Position numbers and translations under genes: made by a program. Positions 1 through 5,476 of a stretch of 5,476 nt of DNA are shown here, one piece after another. The notes under the pieces were generated by a model. That model saw only the letters and a list, made by a program, of their open reading frames with translations, was not told the origin of the DNA and did no database searches. Location of the stretch: contig JAFNAU010000162.1 of assembly GCA_017860335.1 (NCBI GenBank), forward strand, positions 1 through 5,476, read 5' to 3'. Each line of letters opens with the position of its first letter. Position 1 is the stretch's first letter. The stretch comes from Bacteroidota bacterium. GTDB taxonomy: Bacteria > Bacteroidota > Bacteroidia > Bacteroidales > Paludibacteraceae.

Positions 1-83
1 TGTTAAATTCGATTATTCAATGGTTTATTTCTTGTTTTGTTTTTACATCCGTCGAACCGCTTTGAAAGGTTGGACAGTAGCTG

Positions 84-1445
84 TTAAGCCTCTCCATCGG
101 TGAGGTTAGCGGGACTGTACCACTTCTCAATCTTTGCTCCGATGTAATAATGCAATAATATTTCTTCGTACGAATAACCTTCTTCGCCCATCACGGCAGC
201 GCCGATTTGGCAAAGTCCCACGCCATGACCCCAGCCGGAACCGGTCAGGATGAATTTTGCAGGAATTTCGTTATCATTGGAAAATTCTTTATCTACCACA
301 AAGGCAGAGCTGTATAAATGGCTTTCGGATAAAGTACGTCTGATTTCAAGTTCTTTGCCGATAATCCGGGTTTGTTTTGTTCCTGTGATTTTCAGCTGAA
401 CCAATCGTCCGGAAGTTCCCCTTTCTATCGGCACTAAATCAATGATTTCTCCGTAATCCACGCCCGAGCGTTTCAAAATTAAGGCAGAAAGTTCCTCTTG
501 CGAATACTCCACTTTCCAGCGGTAGAAATCGGTTGTTTCCTGATCGTAATTATTCAGTACCTGCGAAAGTACTTTCTTATTGTTTGTATTGCAAAAAGCA
601 GCCGGAGAAGTGCGTATCCATTTTTCTGCTTCTGTTTCAATGCGCAGGTCGGGCAATGCTGTTTCCGTTTTGCTGTCCCGCTGTTTTGCCAGGTAAGCAT
701 ATTTTTTGTTGTCCCAGCAATACTGAAATTCTTCATAAACGCCTCCGCAGCATTTGGAAAAACGGGCATCACAAATTTCATTGTCATAAGTCAGCACCTG
801 ACCAAAAGTAGCACGAATAGCTTGTCGGACAATCTCTGTTGAGGCACGTGTAGTACCTTGATAACGCTGGCAATGGTCATCGGCACAAACATCAAAATTG
901 GTATGATCTTCACGATCCCACCATCGAATGTAGGTGTCGGTCCCGTCCTCACTTTTGAATTCCTGAATGCTAACAGGAACTGCTGAATTAGTTTCATTTT
1001 TCTGAGAAGAAAGACTTTTAGCCAGCAGCCAGCTGCGCGATATTACCGCATGTGCTTTCAACAGTTCGAGTGAAGCTGTGGCACTCATCTCTGATGAGAT
1101 GACGCTGGTCAGATAATCCTCCACCGAAATCACGTTGATTGCTGTCAGTTTTGCATCTTCCACTATAAACTTTAACGTTCCCAGAAAACGTTGGTTTTCT
1201 TTCCTTTCCCAGTGAAAATTGATACCGATAACCACATCTTTCAGCTCAAAATTATCGATTTTTTCATTCAGCGGGTCAAAACGAAGTCCATCGTAAAGTT
1301 CGCCGTCCCATTCCACTTTATTATCGCGACATTTCACCGTTTGTTTTCCGCTTGCTTCTTTTCCGTTCACAATGTACGGACTTAGCAGTTCAAACCCGAT
1401 TTCAGCGGAAAACAGTATGCCTACATTTACTTTTGGTTCATTCAT
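84..1445 (-). CDS. SpoIID/LytB-domain protein (putative peptidoglycan lytic transglycosylase), no signal peptide
   Basis: This 453-residue protein spans a whole SpoIID domain. Seen: the core VEDYLTSVISSEM at about 108-120, followed by LELLKAHAVISRSWL. E119 sits where SpoIID has its catalytic glutamate. A putative zinc site follows (H181, C187, H191, C192 in DVCADDHCQRYQG), then FGQVLTYDNEICDARFSKCCGG at 214-235. The C-terminal signature GSGWGHGVGLCQIGA lies at 402-416 and YSYEEILLHYYIGAKIEKWY at 424-443. Known of the family: SpoIID cleaves glycan strands stripped of peptides, and LytB homologues enhance amidases. Odd: the N-terminus (MNEPKVNVGILF) has no hydrophobic signal or lipobox, and nine cysteines are present, so a cytoplasmic location is possible. 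The start is supported by a GAAGGA Shine-Dalgarno 9 bases upstream and by the ATGA overlap with the preceding DUF4922 gene. Family assignment is firm; substrate and location are not. Confidence 0.9.
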   Translation of the reverse strand: MNEPKVNVGILFSAEIGFELLSPYIVNGKEASGKQTVKCRDNKVEWDGELYDGLRFDPLNEKIDNFELKDVVIGINFHWERKENQRFLGTLKFIVEDAKLTAINVISVEDYLTSVISSEMSATASLELLKAHAVISRSWLLAKSLSSQKNETNSAVPVSIQEFKSEDGTDTYIRWWDREDHTNFDVCADDHCQRYQGTTRASTEIVRQAIRATFGQVLTYDNEICDARFSKCCGGVYEEFQYCWDNKKYAYLAKQRDSKTETALPDLRIETEAEKWIRTSPAAFCNTNNKKVLSQVLNNYDQETTDFYRWKVEYSQEELSALILKRSGVDYGEIIDLVPIERGTSGRLVQLKITGTKQTRIIGKELEIRRTLSESHLYSSAFVVDKEFSNDNEIPAKFILTGSGWGHGVGLCQIGAAVMGEEGYSYEEILLHYYIGAKIEKWYSPANLTDGEA

Positions 1446-2386
1446 AATGATAATTCCTTCAATTTTGCCGTTAATTTATCTGCTGCGCTTTTATCCAAAC
1501 AAACTTCTCCTAAAATTTCAGCAACATTTTTATCCGTAATTTTTTCAAAATCTTTTTCCAGTGGAGTAATAAATACACCGCCTAAATCTACGGCAGCCGG
1601 ACTTATCAGGATATTTTCATCACCTTCGGCAAAATAACAATCCGGACGGTGTTTTGCACGGGGAATGACAACGGCCACAACTGTTCCTTCACCTCCGGTT
1701 GCGGAAGTTTCGTACCAGGCGACAACGTTCATCATTGGTTCGGTTTCATCGTCTTTTACCGGAAGCGCTTGATATGTTTTCCCGAAAAGAGAAACAGCTT
1801 CGGCTTTATTTGTTATCTTTTCTTTTATAACAAAAGCAGGAAAACCATAATTTATCGCAAAAAGATTGTCGCTGATTTTTTCTGTTACATGATTTTCCCA
1901 TTCTTTTTCCAGGGGCAGAAATCCTTTATTCCCTGCCTGAAAATGTGCATGATCGGGAGCAGAAGCACCACATTTAGGACCGTTATAAAAAATAGCATAA
2001 TCTTCCATGGCCTTTGCAAGGTCAAGCATATCGCCAAAACGGGGCAAAATCAACTGTTCGGTATGTTCCTTTTCCACAATGGTGAAATGTTTCGGGAAAA
2101 TCGGAAAAGGATTAATTAAAATGGTATAATGTCCGTTGAAATCAATGCCTTTCTGTACTGCCGGCCGATTTGCACTGCAAAGAAAACATTTCCGTTCCTG
2201 AATGGTTTTAGCATCCACTTTTGCTCCGGATGATACAATACGAGCCGGATTGAACTGTATTTGGTACTTACTGCCATTTACTTCTGTTTCCTTAACCTTT
2301 ACCTCGTTCAGTGCAGCGTAGAAATTTCGAGCTGTATCCCACTCCAATAATTGTTGATTGAATAATTCTATGATCTGATCCTTCAT
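1442..2386 (-). CDS. DUF4922-type GalT/HIT-superfamily protein (putative nucleotidyltransferase or nucleotide phosphorylase)
   Basis: This 314-residue soluble protein resembles the GalT branch of the HIT superfamily, which includes galactose-1-phosphate uridylyltransferase, Ap4A phosphorylase and GDP-hexose phosphorylase. Seen: a CFLC pair at 67-70, placed like the zinc cysteines of GalT; a core strand region HYTILINPFPIFPKHFTIV at 86-104 followed by EKEH; and the motif GASAPDHAHFQAG at 140-152. H146-A-H148-F-Q150 matches the HxHxQ active site, so H148 would be the nucleotidylated histidine. The C-terminal part (about 180-314) contains VVIPRAKHRP at 239-248, as expected for a second HIT-like half. 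There is no signal peptide or membrane segment, so it is probably cytoplasmic. The substrate cannot be read from the sequence; a sugar-1-phosphate or nucleotide-sugar is inferred. Its TGA stop overlaps the ATG of the SpoIID gene. A hairpin lies 38 bases before its ATG. I recall this architecture as DUF4922 but could not check it. Confidence 0.85.
   Translation of the reverse strand: MKDQIIELFNQQLLEWDTARNFYAALNEVKVKETEVNGSKYQIQFNPARIVSSGAKVDAKTIQERKCFLCSANRPAVQKGIDFNGHYTILINPFPIFPKHFTIVEKEHTEQLILPRFGDMLDLAKAMEDYAIFYNGPKCGASAPDHAHFQAGNKGFLPLEKEWENHVTEKISDNLFAINYGFPAFVIKEKITNKAEAVSLFGKTYQALPVKDDETEPMMNVVAWYETSATGGEGTVVAVVIPRAKHRPDCYFAEGDENILISPAAVDLGGVFITPLEKDFEKITDKNVAEILGEVCLDKSAADKLTAKLKELSL
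1455..1460 (-). promoter_or_regulatory. Shine-Dalgarno site of the SpoIID-family gene
   Basis: On the minus strand GAAGGA lies 9 bases before the ATG at 1445-1443, inside the 3' end of the DUF4922 gene. The other starts in the window lack such a clear site. It supports the chosen SpoIID start and, with the ATGA overlap, translational coupling. Confidence 0.6.
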
Positions 2387-2424
2387 ATTCTTTTGGCTAC
2401 AATGCCTTTTCGTTATTTGTAATT

Positions 2425-2466
2425 GGAGATGAATAATTGCAGAATATCCTGCAATTATTCATCTCC
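2425..2466. terminator. Perfect 18-bp inverted repeat with 6-base loop between the glycosyltransferase and DUF4922 genes
   Basis: The left arm GGAGATGAATAATTGCAG (2425-2442) and right arm CTGCAATTATTCATCTCC (2449-2466) are exact reverse complements around AATATC. The element starts 33 bases after the glycosyltransferase stop and ends 38 bases before the DUF4922 ATG. An RNA hairpin would form on either strand. Neither side is followed by a proper T-run: the minus-strand continuation is AATTACAAATAACG. It may therefore be a weak or factor-assisted terminator, an mRNA processing or stabilising hairpin, or a dispersed palindromic repeat. The structure is certain; the role is not. Confidence 0.5.
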
Positions 2467-2499
2467 GGACTGAATTTATTTTCAGCAGTATTGAGATTT

Positions 2500-3960
2500 T
2501 TATTTTTTCAATAATGCAATACGAGCCTGTAATTCCCAGGTTCTTATTCTGTCTTTATATAAATTATTGGCATTTGTTTTCACAATATCCAGCGCTGCAT
2601 CTGAATTTCCTTCCCAGCGGCGGCAGAGATAAAGAACGTCATAAATACGTCCGATCTGATATTTGCGGGAGAAATTAAGTCCAAGCGCGTAATCTTCGCC
2701 ATAAATGGTATTCGGAACTTTCACTTCGCGTAAAACAGGAGTGTAGAATGCACGCGGAGCTCCCAATCCATTAATTCTCAGTGCATTGTTGCGTCCGTTT
2801 TCAGGTGTCCATTCCTTGTGATCAATCACTCCCGGCGGAATTGTATTCATTTCAAAGTCGGTAATCATATAGGTTCCGACCACCATCGCGCAATTCTGTT
2901 CGTAGAATGCATTTACAATTGTTTGGAGCGTATTTTCGTCTTTGTACACATCATCGCTATCGAGTTGAACTGTAAATTTACCACACTTTTCATGATGAGT
3001 AGCGAGGTTCCAGCAACCGCCAATCAACAAATCCTGTCGTTCAGGAATAACATGTATAAGACGGCTATCGGATGAGAATTCACGTATAGCTTCGGTCGTT
3101 CCGTCGTTGGAATGATTATCTACGACGATAAGATTGAATTTAAAATCTGTCTTTTGACTAAGTACCGAGGCAATTGCATCTTTGATGGTACGTACGCGGT
3201 TTCTCACCGGTATGACAACTGATGCTTCAAATTCAAAGTTTCCGGCGTTGAATTCAATATTTTCGAATTTGGGAGCCAGATAGCCGCCAATTTCTTTCAG
3301 GTGTTCGGTACATGCCTGTTCCATTTCAATCTGTAAACCGCGGTTTTTCGGATTCACATAATCAAAAAGTTTTTCACCGCTTTTTCGGGTGTCCTGTTCC
3401 ACTTCGGAATACAGAGCTTCGTTGATATGAACGAGAGCGTATTTTTGAGAGAATTTCAAACGGAAATCATACCATCCGGCAAACTCATAATCGGTTTTCA
3501 GGCGGGATGCAGTTTCTGTGAAATATGCTGACTTAAACAACAACACGGATCCAAAATCAAAATCATCTCTCAAACTGCCAAGCTGATAGTCGATAACCGG
3601 AGCATTGGTTTTAACATCACCAACAATCTGGTAATGATCGGCATAAGACATTCCTGCCGAACTGTCGTTCATGATGTGTATCATACGTTCAAGTGCAAAC
3701 ATACCCGTTTCCAGCGTAGTATATTTGGTGTAAAACAGCGTGAAATCAGCATCGGCACGTTTGGCTATTTCTTTCATGGTGACGCTTGAAAACAGCGATG
3801 GAACTGTAATAATTTCAAATTCGTCAATTTTATTTGTTACATCATCAGTGGCCAGCAGATAAATTTTGTTCACTAAACCTGTTTCCATCAAACCTTTTAC
3901 GGTTTGTTCTGCCTGCGATTTGCTTTTGAAAGGTATAAAGCAATTGATCGTTGTTTTCAT
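2500..3960 (-). CDS. Family 2 glycosyltransferase with a degenerate N-terminal GT-like domain
   Basis: This 486-residue protein has a GT-A/GT2 catalytic domain in its C-terminal half. Seen: ASVVIPVRNRVRTIKDAIAS at 246-265, VVDNHSNDGTTE at 279-290, the metal-binding DSDD at 334-337, GED at 421-423 as likely catalytic base region, and RRWEGNSD at 447-454. The first 240 residues start with INCFIPFKSKSQAEQTV and follow the same pattern of elements, but the DxD position reads TKY and the GED position is not conserved, so this half is probably inactive or binds an acceptor. No transmembrane helix or signal is evident, so it should act on the cytoplasmic face, transferring a sugar from a nucleotide donor. 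Donor and acceptor are unknown. It follows the propeller gene by 26 bases, consistent with one transcript. The ATG at 3960 has no clear Shine-Dalgarno, but the sequence fits a natural N-terminus with the first beta strand. Confidence 0.9.
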   Translation of the reverse strand: MKTTINCFIPFKSKSQAEQTVKGLMETGLVNKIYLLATDDVTNKIDEFEIITVPSLFSSVTMKEIAKRADADFTLFYTKYTTLETGMFALERMIHIMNDSSAGMSYADHYQIVGDVKTNAPVIDYQLGSLRDDFDFGSVLLFKSAYFTETASRLKTDYEFAGWYDFRLKFSQKYALVHINEALYSEVEQDTRKSGEKLFDYVNPKNRGLQIEMEQACTEHLKEIGGYLAPKFENIEFNAGNFEFEASVVIPVRNRVRTIKDAIASVLSQKTDFKFNLIVVDNHSNDGTTEAIREFSSDSRLIHVIPERQDLLIGGCWNLATHHEKCGKFTVQLDSDDVYKDENTLQTIVNAFYEQNCAMVVGTYMITDFEMNTIPPGVIDHKEWTPENGRNNALRINGLGAPRAFYTPVLREVKVPNTIYGEDYALGLNFSRKYQIGRIYDVLYLCRRWEGNSDAALDIVKTNANNLYKDRIRTWELQARIALLKK

Positions 3961-3986
3961 AAATGTAATTCTATTTTTTGAGTTTA

Positions 3987-5279
3987 TTATTTCCAGATGA
4001 TAAGTCCAGTTTCTCCGCTTGCAGCGGTAAACAAGAGTTTTTTACTGCCTAAAGGCAAAACGGTATTTATTAATGAATTTCCAATTTTGTGTTTCCATAA
4101 AACCTTACCGGTTAGTGCATCCACTACAAAGATAAGTCCGTTCTTTGTACTTCCAAAAACAATTCCATCTTTTTCGATAAGCATGGAAGGATTGTGTTCA
4201 TAGCCAAAAGCTACGTTCGCCGCCCAAAGCTCTTTCGGCTGATTTTCCTGTGCAGAATAGCAAACAACACTATCCTGCATCGTTTTGGCATAGATGCGGT
4301 TTCCGTCTTTGGAAATGCCTATGCTTTCACGCACCATGGATATTTTGGTGCGCCAGATAGTTTTGCCGGTTTCCAGGTCAACGGCAGTCATGGCTCGTTC
4401 CGGATCAACCACAAATACTTTTCCATTGGATGAAACAGGCCATACAGCAGCTGGTGAATAATGTGTACCCTTTATTCCGTTTGTCCATTTCCAAAGCAAG
4501 TTTCCGTTATTCTTGTCCAAGTCATACAAAAAAGTATCCCAGGCACCGAAAATTACCTTGTTGCCGACGATCAGCGGTTTTGTTTCCACATAACCCCTGA
4601 CACCGTTGTATTGCCACATTAAATTTCCTGTTTTTATGTTTATCGCCCGAAAAATACTGTCGCTTGCACCAATATAAGCTATTCCATTTTCAATATTTAC
4701 AGTTCCCAGAACAGGTTGACTAGTCGGAACTTTCCAAATAAGGTTGCCGTTATTAGCATTTAATCCATAAATATTTTTGTCCGCAGAACCAAAAACAACT
4801 ATTCCGTCAGCAACAGCCGGAGTACCTGCAATCCGGTTTTTGGATGAATAATTCCACTTCTTTTCCCCTGTTTTCAGCAGGTAGCAGGTCAGGTTTCCGA
4901 AATCATCACCCACGTACACCTTGTTTTTCCATATTACGGGCGAACTGAAAATGCCAATTCCTGTTTTTACCAGCCATTTTTCACTTACTTGCTGATAAGT
5001 CTGATTGACCGAAAAATCGGGATATTTCGTTTTGCTGCCTTGCTCATCGTAGTACTTATCTGTCATTGATAGTGCAACCCAGCGTTTTGGCTCACCGCCT
5101 ATGGTTTGTTCGCTGGCAATCAGGCTGTCGGGCGTTACCGCGTATATTGAGTAACCACCCACATCAGCTTTTGCACGAAGGTTAGAGCGGTTGATCAGCC
5201 CGGGAATTCCATCGTAGGCAAAAACGGCGTTGCGGTGATAATGTCCGCCTAAAACAGCCCGGATATTGTATGATCTCAC
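3987..5279 (-). pseudogene. 3' part of a broken metallophosphoesterase/PQQ-type beta-propeller gene
   Basis: This open frame of 430 codons opens at a GTG that is probably an internal valine codon, not a genuine start. It begins just before the last calcineurin-like motif, GGHYHRN (11-17; H13 and H15 would bind metal), followed by YDGIPGLINRSNLR and a linker. From about residue 100 there is a PQQ/BamB-type propeller: repeats such as VYVGDDFGNLTCYLLKTGEKKW, with blade-closing tryptophans at 102, 142, 182, 222, 263, 309, 352, 395 and 429, about 40 residues apart. This suggests eight blades closed between the two ends. The upstream frame stop is TAA at 5286-5288. The phosphoesterase motifs that should precede it lie in a different frame at 5276-5476. 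The propeller itself is intact and could be made from GTG 5279 or from ATG 5066, but without a complete phosphoesterase. Propellers of this type usually serve in protein contacts or binding; the family function is unknown to me. Confidence 0.75.
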
Positions 5280-5288
5280 GGCACTTTA
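5276..5288 (-). other. Deletion/frameshift junction within the phosphoesterase-propeller gene
   Basis: On the minus strand the bases read TAAAGTGCCGTGA. The upstream frame reads K-V-P-stop through them; the downstream frame reads stop-S-A-V before R-S-Y-N. The codons AAA (5285-5287) and GCC (5280-5282) are the likely last and first original codons, with two bases left between them, so the lost length would be one more than a multiple of three. This is inference from motif order, not from an aligned homologue. Confidence 0.6.
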
Positions 5289-5476
5289 TACTCAAAGGCA
5301 AAACGGTCACTGCCGAAAATCTCACCGAAAGCCGTACATCCGGATGCGCTCCATTTGGTCTCGTGATTGCCGGAAGTGATGTAATATTTCACATTCAGTT
5401 TGTCGAGAATGGATTTTGCCATTTGCAGCGATGCACGATCGCCAGTCTCGGTAATATCGCCGGTAACCAGTACAAA
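5276..5476 (-). pseudogene. 5' part of the same metallophosphoesterase gene, entering from outside the window and truncated by frame disruption
   Basis: From the window edge this frame is open for 66 codons, then TGA at 5276-5278. It contains two calcineurin-like metallophosphoesterase motifs: VTGDITETG (residues 4-12 of the fragment) and SGNHE (35-39), followed by FGEIFGSDRFAFEYKVP. The Asp-x-His motif and the start, with any signal peptide, must lie beyond 5476. After FAFEYK the family normally continues for some tens of residues, including a metal-binding histidine, before reaching GGHYH. Here the reading jumps straight to that motif, in another frame. I infer an internal deletion that also shifted the frame. 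Partial at its 5' end. Confidence 0.75.

Noticed and set aside
1..83. Non-coding stretch after the SpoIID stop, examined for a terminator, promoter or start of a further gene.
   Set aside because: Only a weak AACC/GGTT dyad is present, there is no T-run in the right place, and no TAnnTTTG-type Bacteroidota promoter was found. Nothing can be supported.
1649..2119. A 156-codon plus-strand ORF opposite the DUF4922 gene.
   Set aside because: It lies fully antisense to a gene with clear family motifs, is rich in Phe, Cys and Lys as expected of a reverse-frame shadow, and shows no recognisable domain.
2397..2462. A 21-codon ORF on the minus strand starting at an ATG inside the hairpin, preceded by GGAG, ending at TAG before the DUF4922 start; a possible leader peptide.
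   Set aside because: The ATG follows the GGAG directly with no proper spacing, the peptide has no codon run suggesting attenuation, and the bases are constrained by the palindrome. Chance is the simpler explanation.
2387..2499. A promoter of the Bacteroidota type (TTTG and TAnnTTTG) in front of the DUF4922 gene.
   Set aside because: I read both strands and found no good match to the -7 element, so I do not mark one, although a promoter here is plausible if the hairpin terminates transcription.
5277..5279. GTG at 5279 as a genuine start of the propeller gene.
   Set aside because: The codons directly after it encode conserved phosphoesterase sequence leading into GGHYH, and the preceding motifs lie just upstream in another frame, so it is better read as an internal codon after a deletion.

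Overview
The window looks like a chromosomal piece from a member of the Bacteroidota, probably order Bacteroidales. The evidence is the gene families present (a DUF4922-type GalT/HIT-like protein next to a SpoIID-family protein, and a metallophosphoesterase joined to a PQQ-type propeller), the moderately AT-rich composition, and the mostly weak Shine-Dalgarno signals. This placement comes from recalled family resemblance, not from a search. No rRNA, tRNA, CRISPR array, insertion sequence or phage gene is visible.

All genes lie on the minus strand, so the reading order is from high to low coordinates. First (5476 to 3987) comes a calcineurin-like phosphoesterase fused to an eight-bladed PQQ/BamB-like beta-propeller. 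Its N-terminus lies outside the window. The gene is broken near 5280: the 5' part carries the GD and GNHE motifs and stops at 5276-5278, while the 3' part resumes in another frame just before the GGHYH motif. The segment that should lie between them is missing. Next (3960 to 2500), 26 bases downstream, is a two-domain family 2 glycosyltransferase whose N-terminal half looks like a degenerate copy of its catalytic half.

The 113-base gap 2387-2499 holds a perfect 18-bp inverted repeat with a 6-base loop and no T-tract. It separates the upstream pair from the downstream pair. Then comes a DUF4922-type protein (2386 to 1442) with CxxC and HxHxQ motifs like those of galactose-1-phosphate uridylyltransferase and the related nucleotide phosphorylases. 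Its stop codon overlaps the start of the last gene (1445 to 84) in an ATGA. That gene encodes a full-length SpoIID/LytB-domain protein, a family of peptidoglycan lytic transglycosylases, but it has no visible export signal. Bases 1-83 are a short non-coding stretch with no clear gene or terminator.

The set suggests a sugar or cell-envelope theme: a glycosyltransferase, a sugar-nucleotide/phosphorylase-like enzyme, a peptidoglycan-acting enzyme, and a phosphoesterase-propeller. The only strong functional link is the translational coupling of the DUF4922 and SpoIID genes; a shared pathway for all four is inference. The most notable points are the disrupted phosphoesterase, the internal duplication in the glycosyltransferase, the coupled DUF4922-SpoIID pair with an unexported SpoIID protein, and the perfect hairpin.
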